In this document: piece by piece, positions 6,587 to 14,001 of the stretch
How the letters are laid out: every line of letters begins with the position of its first letter
How positions within the stretch are numbered: position 1 is the stretch's first letter
Origin: JAFGKM01 sp964403465
GTDB lineage: Bacteria; Ratteibacteria; UBA8468; B48-G9; JAFGKM01
Assembly (NCBI GenBank): GCA_964403465.1
Contig: CAYOFY010000026.1
Span: 1 to 18,985, forward strand
Length of the DNA: 18,985 nt
Direction of reading: 5' to 3'
The notes under the pieces: model-generated
Seen by the model: the letters and a program-made list of their open reading frames with translations, nothing else
What the model was told of the DNA's origin: nothing
Databases searched by the model: none
Made by a program: the position numbers and the translations under genes

Positions 6587-7660
6587 ATGACGCAACTGGA
6601 AATCTTCAGAGCAACGGTAGAGCACCGACCTCATTCGGCATTCATGTTTTATGCAAGTTTCACGCCGGACCTGTCCGGACGTCTGAGGGAGAAGTACGGG
6701 ATCGCGAATGATGGGGATATAAGGCCTTTTTTCGGCATGTACGACCCTTCCGGCATCCAGCCGGAAGAGCCGCAAATGAAGAAAACACCGGATTTTTCGG
6801 AATACTTCGCGGATGTGGAAAAACCCGAAGGTTCCTTCATCAACGGTGCGGGCATTCTGGAGATACCGGCGCATTTTCACCATTTCACGGGATATGTCAG
6901 TCCCCTGCGGAATGCCAGGAAGTTCAGCGACCTTGAAAGATTTCCTTTTCCTCCCGCAACAGGGTTTGATGCGGGCGGGATGAAAGAGAAGGTGGAACAG
7001 GCGCACAGGGAAGGCAGGGTGGCAGCCACGTGGGTGGGGCACATGTACGAATGCGCGTGGCAGGTCAGGGGATACGAAGAATTCCTGTTTGACACGGTGG
7101 ATAAGCCGGAATGGTGCGACTATATACTGGACAGGTTCATGGAAAGAAATTTCAATATAGCGGTACTTGCGGCAAAGGCAGGAGTGGATATGATAACCAC
7201 GGGTGATGACATCGCAAACCAGAACTCCCTTATGTTCTCGCTGCCCATGTGGAGGCACTTCATAAAGGAAAAATGGGCGAAGGTTTATGCCGCGGCAAAA
7301 GAGATTAAGCCGGACATACAGATATGGTATCACAGCGACGGCAACGTTACCGAAATTATCCCGGAGATGATCGAGATAGGACTGACGGTGCTGAATCCTG
7401 TCCAGCCGGAATGCGTGGATGTCGCGAATCTTAAAAAGGTGTACGGAAAGCAACTTGTCTTTGACGGTACCATTGGGACTCAGACGACAATGCCTTTCGG
7501 TTCTCTGGAAGAAGTCAAGAGGGTTGTCAGGGAGAGGAAGAAGGAGTTGGGTTGTGACGGGGCATTGATCATTTCGCCCACGCATGTTCTTGAACCGGAG
7601 GTTCCCATTGAAAATATAGAAGCGTTTATTTCCGCATGCAGAGAAACAGCGGAGGCATGA
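6587..7660 (+). CDS. UroD-fold protein, probable methyltransferase-like, function unknown
   Basis: This 357-residue protein fits the uroporphyrinogen decarboxylase / cobalamin-dependent methyltransferase superfamily. Features include GVDMITTGDDIANQNSLMFS, IWYHSDGNV followed by LTVLNPVQPEC, FDGTIGTQTTMPFGSLEEV, and the closing PTHVLEPEVPIENIEAF. It lacks the N-terminal RQAGRY substrate motif of true haem-pathway UroD. The HSDGN segment has Asp where the corrinoid methyltransferases MtaA/MtbA usually have a zinc-binding Cys, so neither function can be assigned. Such proteins are often numerous in uncultured anaerobes. GGGAGGAGGA (6571-6580) gives a strong binding site. It lies between murA and dapB, with 1 bp before dapB, but no wall role is evident. 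Confidence 0.8.
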   Translation: MTQLEIFRATVEHRPHSAFMFYASFTPDLSGRLREKYGIANDGDIRPFFGMYDPSGIQPEEPQMKKTPDFSEYFADVEKPEGSFINGAGILEIPAHFHHFTGYVSPLRNARKFSDLERFPFPPATGFDAGGMKEKVEQAHREGRVAATWVGHMYECAWQVRGYEEFLFDTVDKPEWCDYILDRFMERNFNIAVLAAKAGVDMITTGDDIANQNSLMFSLPMWRHFIKEKWAKVYAAAKEIKPDIQIWYHSDGNVTEIIPEMIEIGLTVLNPVQPECVDVANLKKVYGKQLVFDGTIGTQTTMPFGSLEEVKRVVRERKKELGCDGALIISPTHVLEPEVPIENIEAFISACRETAEA

Positions 7661-7661
7661 A

Positions 7662-8459
7662 ATGGAGAAAACAAATATAATAGTCTGTGGAGCCGCAGGT
7701 AAGATGGGCGCTCTTATAATAGAACTGGCGCATCAGAGAAAGGACGAGTTTGTAATAAAAGCCGGTGTCGAGATCAAAGGACATCCTCTTATCGGTAAAA
7801 AATCCTTCACCGGGATTGATATTACAGACAATGCTGACGACGTTATCAGCGGGAAAGAGGTTGTAATAGATTTTTCGGTGCCGGATGCAACCATTAAATA
7901 CCTGGATATATGTTCACGCAGAAAAGCCCCTTTTGTGACGGGTACAACCGGTTTGAGCCCGGAGCAGTATTCAGCGATAAGGAAAACTGCGGGTGTGATA
8001 CCGGTTTTTACTGCTCCCAATATGAGCCTGGGCGTGAATCTCTTCTTTGAAATTGTAAAATTTGCGGCAGGGATTTTGAAAGAATACGAGGTGGAGATAT
8101 CGGAGATTCACCACCATTTCAAAAAGGATGCGCCCAGCGGTACGGCAGGGAAAATAGCCGAGATGATATGTTCTGCATCCGGGAAGGATCCGCGGGAAAC
8201 CATAAGATACGGAAGGGCCGGGATGGTCGGTGCAAGGCCTTCCGGTGAGATAGGGATGCATTCACTCCGTCTTGGAGACGTTGTGGGCGAACACTATGTC
8301 TATTTCGGCGGGAAGGGGGAGGTAATGGAACTTGCTCACAGGTGCTACAACAGGGAATCGTTTGCCCTCGGAGCGCTGAAGGCCGCAATGTTCATAAGCG
8401 ATAAACCCGCGGGGATGTACAGCATGGAAGACTTGATCAGGGAGGTGTTGAATGTTTGA
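7662..8459 (+). CDS. dapB: 4-hydroxy-tetrahydrodipicolinate reductase DapB
   Basis: DapB reduces hydroxy-tetrahydrodipicolinate with NAD(P)H to tetrahydrodipicolinate in the diaminopimelate/lysine pathway. The 265-residue protein starts with the nucleotide loop GAAGKMG (10-16), has FVTGTTG, and contains EIHHHFKKDAPSGTA at 148-162, where His150 and Lys154 correspond to the catalytic His159 and Lys163 of E. coli. Substrate-binding and C-terminal segments (VGEHYVYFGGKGEVMELAHR) are also typical. GGAGG (7651-7655) precedes the ATG. The last 8 bp overlap dapL, whose enzyme uses the DapB product. Confidence 0.95.
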   Translation: MEKTNIIVCGAAGKMGALIIELAHQRKDEFVIKAGVEIKGHPLIGKKSFTGIDITDNADDVISGKEVVIDFSVPDATIKYLDICSRRKAPFVTGTTGLSPEQYSAIRKTAGVIPVFTAPNMSLGVNLFFEIVKFAAGILKEYEVEISEIHHHFKKDAPSGTAGKIAEMICSASGKDPRETIRYGRAGMVGARPSGEIGMHSLRLGDVVGEHYVYFGGKGEVMELAHRCYNRESFALGALKAAMFISDKPAGMYSMEDLIREVLNV

Positions 8460-9612
8460 AGTGAGTGCGCGGCTGAAAAAATTGCCCCCCTATCTTTTTG
8501 CTGAGATAGACAGGAAAAAGAAGAAGTTGATTGCTGAAGGAGCCGATATCATAGATTTCGGCATAGGTGACCCGGATCTCCCTACCCCGGTCAATATAAT
8601 AGAGGCAATGAAGAAGGGGATTGAAAATCCTGCTTTCCACAGATATCCCCTGGGAAGGGGTACTCCCAGGTTCAGAAAGGCAATTGCCGATTTCTATAAA
8701 AAAAATTACGACGCCGTTTTGAATCAGGATGAGGAAATTGCAGTGTTGATAGGTTCGAAAGAAGGCATAGCGCATTTCCCATGGGCATTTTTGAATGCTG
8801 GAGATGTTTCGCTTGTCCCTGAACCGGGTTATCCTGTTTACCGTATAGGAACCATTCTTGCAGAGGGAGTGCCTTTTTTTCTCCCCCTGACCGCGGATAA
8901 CTCTTTTTTCCCCGACCTCGGGAATATTCCGGCAGATATTCTTGGAAAAGCAAGGATACTTTTCCTGAATTATCCTAATAACCCTACGGCATCTTTTGCA
9001 ACAAGGGACTTTCTTCTTGACGCGATAAAATTCTGTAGAAAAAACCACATAATACTTGTATATGATGCCGCATACTGTGAGATATATTTTGAAGAAAAAC
9101 CGGTAAGTTTTTTATCCCTTCCCGGAGCCAGAGATATTGGTGTGGAATTTAACTCTCTTTCCAAGACTTATAACATGACCGGCTGGAGGGTGGGCTGGGT
9201 GTGCGGAAACAGGGAACTTGTCTCTGCCCTCGCAAAGATAAAGGAAAACATTGATTCCGGAACTTTTGAAGCGATACAATTTGCGGGGATAGAAGCGCTT
9301 GGAGAGAGCCAGGAAACCGTTGACAGTCTGAGGAGCATATACAGGAGGAGACGGGATATTCTTGCCAGCGGGCTCAGAGAGGCGGGTTTCCAGGTTAGCG
9401 TTCCAAAGGGCACTTTCTATTTCTGGGTGAATGTACCGGGAAGTTCAATAGAGAGTGCAAATTATCTTCTTGAAAGAGGCAGGATAGTGGCAACACCAGG
9501 AACAGGTTTCGGCCCTTCGGGAGAGGGGTATCTGCGATTTTCTCTCACCATTGATGAAGAAAGGATAAAACAGGCGGTGGGGAGGATAAAGGAAATATGG
9601 AAAAAAAGGTAG
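8452..9612 (+). CDS. dapL: LL-diaminopimelate aminotransferase
   Basis: A 386-residue class I/II PLP aminotransferase. Motifs in order: IIDFGIGDPDLPTP, HRYPLGRGTPRFRKAIADFY, IGSKEGIAHFP, PEPGYPVY, NYPNNPTA, YDAAYCEI and NSLSKTYNMTGWRVGW, where Lys238 should bind the cofactor. FGPSGEGYLRFSLT near the end binds the substrate carboxylate. The GIGDPD and SKEGIAH patterns and the overlap with dapB favour DapL, which converts tetrahydrodipicolinate directly to LL-diaminopimelate using glutamate, replacing the succinylase or acetylase steps. Another related aminotransferase is possible from sequence alone, but context makes it unlikely. Start: GGGAGGTG just before the ATG. The last 16 bp overlap purE. 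Confidence 0.88.
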   Translation: MFEVSARLKKLPPYLFAEIDRKKKKLIAEGADIIDFGIGDPDLPTPVNIIEAMKKGIENPAFHRYPLGRGTPRFRKAIADFYKKNYDAVLNQDEEIAVLIGSKEGIAHFPWAFLNAGDVSLVPEPGYPVYRIGTILAEGVPFFLPLTADNSFFPDLGNIPADILGKARILFLNYPNNPTASFATRDFLLDAIKFCRKNHIILVYDAAYCEIYFEEKPVSFLSLPGARDIGVEFNSLSKTYNMTGWRVGWVCGNRELVSALAKIKENIDSGTFEAIQFAGIEALGESQETVDSLRSIYRRRRDILASGLREAGFQVSVPKGTFYFWVNVPGSSIESANYLLERGRIVATPGTGFGPSGEGYLRFSLTIDEERIKQAVGRIKEIWKKR

Positions 9613-10052
9613 CGGTACTTCTCGGCAGTAAAAGCGATATGGATTATATTGAAGGCGCGAAGGAGCTTCTTGAAAAATTTGAAATTCCTTACGAGGTGTT
9701 GGTGATGTCGGCTCACAGGACTCTTGATAAGGTGATGGAGTTCTCAGAGAACGCAGAAGAAAGCGGGTTCGGCGTGATAATCGCCTGTGCTGGCATGGCT
9801 GCGCATCTGCCCGGAGTTCTGGCTGCAAAGACAACGCTGCCCGTTATCGGCGTACCTCTCCCCACGAGCGAGATAAAGGGGATTGATGCCCTGCTGGCCA
9901 TTGTGCAGATGCCTTCAGGGGTTCCCGTTGCCACAATGGCTATAGGGAAGGCGGGTGTCAAGAATGCCGCAATTCTTTCGGCGGAGATACTTGCCCTGAG
10001 TGATAAGAACCTGAAAGACCGTCTCAAGGCATATAAGGAAAGTCTGATATAA
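9597..10052 (+). CDS. purE: N5-carboxyaminoimidazole ribonucleotide mutase (class I PurE)
   Basis: PurE shifts the carboxyl group from N5-CAIR to CAIR in purine synthesis. The 151-residue protein has GSKSDMDY (10-17), SAHRT (38-42, His40 equivalent to the catalytic His45 of E. coli) and GMAAHLPGV (66-74), followed by IVQMPSGVPVATMAIGKAGVKNAA. These fit class I PurE, which normally needs PurK to make its substrate; no purK is in the window. AAAGGA ends 2 bases before the ATG, and the gene overlaps dapL by 16 bp, so it closes the murA-dapBL transcript. Its link with the lysine genes looks like co-expression rather than a shared pathway. Confidence 0.93.
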   Translation: MEKKVAVLLGSKSDMDYIEGAKELLEKFEIPYEVLVMSAHRTLDKVMEFSENAEESGFGVIIACAGMAAHLPGVLAAKTTLPVIGVPLPTSEIKGIDALLAIVQMPSGVPVATMAIGKAGVKNAAILSAEILALSDKNLKDRLKAYKESLI

Positions 10053-10094
10053 ACTGCCGCAGAAGTTTTCCATATCTGCCCTCAATCACCTCAG

Positions 10095-10123
10095 TTGACA
10101 GAGGGTTAGAAAATTTCTATAAT
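10095..10123 (+). promoter_or_regulatory. Perfect-consensus sigma70 promoter for the glycolytic genes
   Basis: TTGACA (10095-10100) and TATAAT (10118-10123) are exactly 17 bp apart, identical to the sigma70 consensus in both boxes. Transcription would start near 10130, giving a leader of about 85 bases before the aldolase ATG. It lies in the 162 bp gap after purE. Confidence 0.8.
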
Positions 10124-10163
10124 GGAACTTCAATCCTCTTGAATAAAGAGACGAACCATCACC

Positions 10164-10193
10164 TTCCGGAGTGAAGGGAATTCACTTTTGGAA
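10164..10193 (+). other. Leader hairpin just upstream of the aldolase ribosome binding site
   Basis: AGTGAA (10170-10175) and TTCACT (10181-10186) pair around GGGAA, and TTCC (10164-10167) pairs with GGAA (10190-10193) across a small internal loop. The stem ends about 10 bases before the GGAGG of the aldolase gene. It may protect the transcript 5' region or affect translation; it is too short to call a known riboswitch. Confidence 0.4.
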
Positions 10194-10214
10194 ACGGGAA
10201 AAAGGAGGAGCAAA

Positions 10215-11186
10215 ATGGCTGTGAGTTATAAGGAATTGGGACTGGTTAATACCAAGGAATTATTTGCAAAGGCAATTGTCGGGAGATATGCGGTACCTGC
10301 CTACAATTTTAACAACATGGAGCAGTTGCAGGCAATCATAACGGCCTGCGTTGAGTGCGGTTCTCCCGTGATACTTCAGATATCAAAAGGGGCAAGGCAG
10401 TATGCCAACCAGACGCTTCTGAGGTATATGGTTCCGGGAGCCATCGCCATGGCAAGGGAAATGGGGAGCAAGATACCCATCGCCCTGAACCTTGACCACG
10501 GCGATTCTTTTGAACTCTGCAAGAGTTGTATTGATTATGGATTCTCAACCGTCATGATAGACGGTTCATCGCTGCCTTACGAAGGAAATGTGGAACTGAC
10601 GAAAAAAGTGGTGGAGTATGCGCATCAAAGGGATGTTACCGTTGAGGGAGAACTCGGGGTTCTTGCAGGCATAGAGGAGCACGTCTCTTCAGAAGTAACT
10701 CATTATACGCGACCCGAAGACGTACAGGATTTTGTCACCCGCACGGAGGTGGACAGTCTTGCCATCTCAATCGGCACCTCCCATGGAGCATACAAGTTCA
10801 AGGTCAAGCCGGGAGAATCAATCCCTCCTTTGAGGTTTGATATCCTGGAGGAGTGCGAAAGGCGACTTCCAAAATTCCCCATCGTTCTTCACGGTGCCTC
10901 ATCGGTGCTGGTGCAGTACATAGAGATAATAAACAAATACGGCGGAAAGATGGAGAATACCGCCGGCGTTCCGGAGGAACAGATAAGGAAGGCAGTCAAG
11001 ACCAACGTGTGCAAGGTCAACATAGATTCCGACGGCCGGCTGGTCATGACAGCCATGATAAGGAAATACCTGTCCGAGAACCCGAAGGAATTTGACCCGA
11101 GAAAATATCTCGGACCCGCGAGAGAGGAGTTGAAGAAGATGTACATTGCAAAGTGCGAGCTCCTCGGCAGCAACGGGAAGGCTTAA
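10215..11186 (+). CDS. fba: Class II fructose-bisphosphate aldolase family protein
   Basis: Class II aldolases use a metal ion to split fructose 1,6-bisphosphate into two triose phosphates. The 323-residue protein has NLDHGDSFE (His95, with Asp94 as catalytic acid), VEGELG (Glu146), TSHGAYK (His190) and LHGASS (His226), matching the metal and substrate residues of E. coli FbaA, plus NVCKVNIDSDGR near the end. The frame is open to an ATG at 10188, but AAAGGAGGAG (10201-10210) sits just before ATG 10215, so that start is chosen. Phosphofructokinase follows after 55 bp, supporting a glycolytic role, although tagatose- or ketose-bisphosphate specificity cannot be excluded. Confidence 0.88.
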   Translation: MAVSYKELGLVNTKELFAKAIVGRYAVPAYNFNNMEQLQAIITACVECGSPVILQISKGARQYANQTLLRYMVPGAIAMAREMGSKIPIALNLDHGDSFELCKSCIDYGFSTVMIDGSSLPYEGNVELTKKVVEYAHQRDVTVEGELGVLAGIEEHVSSEVTHYTRPEDVQDFVTRTEVDSLAISIGTSHGAYKFKVKPGESIPPLRFDILEECERRLPKFPIVLHGASSVLVQYIEIINKYGGKMENTAGVPEEQIRKAVKTNVCKVNIDSDGRLVMTAMIRKYLSENPKEFDPRKYLGPAREELKKMYIAKCELLGSNGKA

Positions 11187-11191
11187 GAACT

Positions 11192-11211
11192 GCCCCTCTT
11201 CCCGAGGGGGC
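11192..11211 (+). other. GC-rich hairpin between aldolase and phosphofructokinase genes
   Basis: CCCCTC (11193-11198) pairs with GAGGGG (11204-11209) around TTCCC; G11192 and C11211 can add a pair across one bulged G. There is no T-tract, so it is more likely an RNA-stabilising or processing hairpin that tunes the relative amounts of the two glycolytic messages than a terminator. Confidence 0.45.
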
Positions 11212-11241
11212 GAGGGTCATTCATGGAGGGAAGGAATCTTG

Positions 11242-12207
11242 ATGAAAAAGATAGGCGTTCTCACAACAGGGGGAGATGCCCCGGGCATGAATGCGGCCAT
11301 AAGGGCTGTGGTAAGGACGGCTCTTTCCTACGGAATGGAGATAACTGGCATTGAAAAGGGGTACTGCGGGCTGCATGAAAAGGAGTTTGTCGGACTTAAC
11401 TCAAGGAGTGTAAGCGGGATAATAAATGAGGCGGGAACATTCCTCAAAACCAAAAGATTCCCGCAGTTCAAGGAAAAAGATGTGAGAGAAAAATGCCACC
11501 GGAACCTTATTGAGGAAAGTATCCAGGGACTCGTTGTTATAGGAGGCGATGGGTCTGCAAGGGGTGCCTATACTTTTTCCGTGGATTTTGATTTCCCGGT
11601 CGTCCTTATACCTGCTTCAATTGACAATGACCTCTACGGAACGGATTTTACTGTGGGTTTTGACACCGCCGTAAATACCGCTGTTGCTGCCGTTGATAAT
11701 ATAAGGGATACTGCGACAAGCCATGAAAGAATTTTCGTGGTGGAGGTTATGGGCAGGGAAAAAGGCAATCTTGCAATAGAAGTTGCTGTTGCCTGCGGTG
11801 CTGAAATAGTAATTATCCCGGAGATAAAAATGAAAGGTTCCAGAATAGTTCAGCTGCTCAAAGAACAGGAGAAGAAAGGCAAGACAAGTTCAATTATTAT
11901 TCTGGCAGAAGGTGCCGGTAAAGCAGGAGAACTGACCACTTTTCTTCAGAAAGAATTACCGGAAAAGCAGATAAGATATTCAGTTCTGGGATATATTCAA
12001 AGGGGAGGCAGCCCGACCTACCTGACAAGGGTTCTTGCCACGCAGTTTGGCAAAGCGGCGGTTGAAATATTGAAGGAGGGCAAATATCCCTTCATGATCG
12101 GAGTTAAAGGCAGGGAGATTGTATATATCCCTTTAAAAGAAGCTGTTTCCTTAACAAAAGAAATTTCGCATAAAGATCTTGAAATAATTAACAAAATGGC
12201 GATATAG
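11242..12207 (+). CDS. pfkA: ATP-dependent 6-phosphofructokinase
   Basis: Phosphorylates fructose 6-phosphate to the 1,6-bisphosphate. The 321-residue protein has TTGGDAPGMNAAIR at the start, GGDGS at 101-105, PASIDND at 124-130 with Asp128 as catalytic base, then TAVAAVDNIRDTATSHER and VMGREKGNLA, and GYIQRGGSP. Gly104 (not Asp) after GGD, and Ala125 rather than the Lys found in pyrophosphate-dependent enzymes, indicate ATP use by family knowledge. The frame is open to 11146, but the strong GGAGGGAAGG (11225-11234) and the match to family N-termini place the start at 11242. It follows the aldolase gene without an obvious promoter of its own. Confidence 0.93.
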   Translation: MKKIGVLTTGGDAPGMNAAIRAVVRTALSYGMEITGIEKGYCGLHEKEFVGLNSRSVSGIINEAGTFLKTKRFPQFKEKDVREKCHRNLIEESIQGLVVIGGDGSARGAYTFSVDFDFPVVLIPASIDNDLYGTDFTVGFDTAVNTAVAAVDNIRDTATSHERIFVVEVMGREKGNLAIEVAVACGAEIVIIPEIKMKGSRIVQLLKEQEKKGKTSSIIILAEGAGKAGELTTFLQKELPEKQIRYSVLGYIQRGGSPTYLTRVLATQFGKAAVEILKEGKYPFMIGVKGREIVYIPLKEAVSLTKEISHKDLEIINKMAI

Positions 12208-12226
12208 AATAATAGCTTATGGCAAA

Positions 12227-12293
12227 TAGCGAATGGCAAATGGAAAAAGCAAAACTTAAGGTTTTTAAACTATACGCCATATGCCATACGCTA
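12227..12293. repeat. Inverted repeat built from a degenerate ATGGCA motif
   Basis: TAGCGAATGGCAAATGG (12227-12243) and CCATATGCCATACGCTA (12277-12293) are inverted copies matching at 15 of 17 positions. A further ATGGCAAAT at 12219-12227 repeats the one at 12233-12241, so each arm consists of short periodic units. The loop contains AAAAC / GTTTT (12251-12265) around the palindrome CTTAAG. The element fills most of the 108 bp between pfkA and ilvD. Periodic units of this kind suggest an interspersed repeat family; other copies would have to be sought outside this window. It could also act as a terminator or a transcript-stabilising stem. Confidence 0.6.
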
Positions 12294-12315
12294 GAAGCAT
12301 ATACAGGGGGGAGAC

Positions 12316-13971
12316 ATGAGGAGCGATAATATAAAGAGAGGTATTGAAAGAGCGCCTCACAGGTCGCTGCTGAAAGCGCTCGGGCTGACCGATTCCGAGA
12401 TTGAAAGGCCTCTCATTGCCGTTGCCAATTCCGCAAATGAGATAGTACCGGGGCATATCCATCTTGACAGGATAAACGAAGCAGTCAAGGCCGGGATAAG
12501 AATGGCCGGGGGTACTCCGATAGAATTCCGTACAATAGGTGTCTGTGACGGTATTGCGATGGGGCACCAGGGTATGAATTACAGCCTCGGGTCCAGGGAA
12601 ACCATTGCGGATTCTGTTGAGATTATGCTGCAGGCCCACCAGTTTGATGGTGTTGTTTTGATTGCAAACTGCGATAAGATTGTGCCCGGCATGCTGATGG
12701 CTCTCCTGCGCGTCAATATTCCAGGGCTGATTGTGAGCGGGGGACCCATGCTGTGCGGAAGACTTTCCGACGGAGAGCCTGTTGACCTGATTTCGCTTTT
12801 TGAAGGGGTCGGTCAGGTTGTGGATGGAGAGATGAGCGAAAAATCTCTCAAGATACTTGAAGACGAAGCATGTCCCGGAGCAGGGAGCTGTTCCGGGATG
12901 TTCACCGCCAATTCCATGAATTGCCTGAGCGAGGCAATAGGACTTGCTTTACCGGGAAACGGCACGATACCCGCGCTGACAGCAAAACGCATAAGACTTG
13001 CCAAAACAGCCGGCATGAGAGTCGTTGAACTTGTAAAAAAGGATATCAAACCGAGAGACATAGCGACTGCCGAAGCATTCAGGAATGCAATCACTGTTGA
13101 TATGGCGATAGGCGCTTCAACGAATACAGTCTTGCATCTTCCTGCGATATCCCGCGAGGCGGGGATAGAGATTGACCTGGATCTTTTTGACGCCATCAGC
13201 CGCAGTACACCGAATATCTGCATGATATCTCCGGCGTCAAAGCAGCATATCCAGGACCTGGATGCAGCGGGAGGCATACCGGCGGTAATGAAAGAACTTT
13301 CCGAAAATAACCTTATAAATACTGACGCAGTTACAGTCAGCGGGAAACGGATCAAGGATATCATCAGCAGTGCCAGGATATGCGACAGAGACGTGATAAG
13401 GAGTCTTTCTTCTCCATACTCCCCTGAAGGAGGGATTGCAGTTCTCCGGGGATCTCTTGCTCCCGACGGTGCGGTTGTGAAACAGTCCGCGGTTTCACCT
13501 TCAATGATGAAATTTACCGGAACCGCCACGGTTTTTGATTGCGAGGCAGATGCCATGGAAGCCGTGGTCGGCGGCCGGGTGAAAGAAGGCGTGCTTGTCA
13601 TAAGGTACGAAGGTCCAAAGGGGGGACCGGGCATGAGGGAGATGCTTTCAATAACGTCGGTGATATGGGGCAGGGGGCTGGAAGAGAAGGTTGCCTTGCT
13701 GACCGACGGGAGGTTTTCAGGCGGAACAAGAGGTCCGTGCATAGGCCATATAAGTCCTGAGGCGGCTGAAGGCGGGCCCATAGGCCTTGTAAAAAACGGG
13801 GATGTCATAGAGATAGACATTAAGAACAGAAGACTTGATTTGAAAGTCAGCGCTGAAGAGATGAAGAAAAGGAAAAAAGAATACAAGAAGCCGGTGAAAA
13901 AACTTGACGGTTTTCTTTCACGATATTCAAGAATGGTGAAATCGGCAAATACCGGAGCAGTACTTGAGTGA
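12316..13971 (+). CDS. ilvD: Dihydroxy-acid dehydratase IlvD
   Basis: IlvD dehydrates dihydroxy acids to the 2-keto acids that lead to valine, isoleucine and leucine. The 551-residue protein contains ANSANEIVPGHIHL, CDGIAMGHQGM, NCDKIVPGM (Cys119), CPGAGSCSGMFTANSM (Cys186 and Cys192) and late motifs LTDGRFSGGTRGPCIGH and GGPIG. At position 46 there is Gly in VPGH where [2Fe-2S]-type dehydratases carry a third cysteine; by family knowledge this favours an oxygen-labile [4Fe-4S] cluster. GGGGGGAG lies just before the ATG. The gene starts 22 bp after the inverted repeat and no promoter was clear, so it may be read from the pfkA transcript or from an unrecognised start. Confidence 0.93.
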   Translation: MRSDNIKRGIERAPHRSLLKALGLTDSEIERPLIAVANSANEIVPGHIHLDRINEAVKAGIRMAGGTPIEFRTIGVCDGIAMGHQGMNYSLGSRETIADSVEIMLQAHQFDGVVLIANCDKIVPGMLMALLRVNIPGLIVSGGPMLCGRLSDGEPVDLISLFEGVGQVVDGEMSEKSLKILEDEACPGAGSCSGMFTANSMNCLSEAIGLALPGNGTIPALTAKRIRLAKTAGMRVVELVKKDIKPRDIATAEAFRNAITVDMAIGASTNTVLHLPAISREAGIEIDLDLFDAISRSTPNICMISPASKQHIQDLDAAGGIPAVMKELSENNLINTDAVTVSGKRIKDIISSARICDRDVIRSLSSPYSPEGGIAVLRGSLAPDGAVVKQSAVSPSMMKFTGTATVFDCEADAMEAVVGGRVKEGVLVIRYEGPKGGPGMREMLSITSVIWGRGLEEKVALLTDGRFSGGTRGPCIGHISPEAAEGGPIGLVKNGDVIEIDIKNRRLDLKVSAEEMKKRKKEYKKPVKKLDGFLSRYSRMVKSANTGAVLE

Positions 13972-14001
13972 ACGGAAAACGAAAATGTTGAGGTGAGTCC
14001 A

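Noticed and set aside
6542..7585. 347-codon open frame on the - strand opposite the UroD-like gene
   Set aside because: The + strand product has clear family motifs and a strong binding site; the reverse product has none.
10188..10214. Upstream ATG that would lengthen the aldolase by nine residues
   Set aside because: The GGAGG lies after this ATG and directly before the ATG at 10215, and the extra residues are not part of the family.
12208..12315. CRISPR array between pfkA and ilvD
   Set aside because: The repeated words are short and irregular, there are no spacers of constant length, and no cas gene is nearby.
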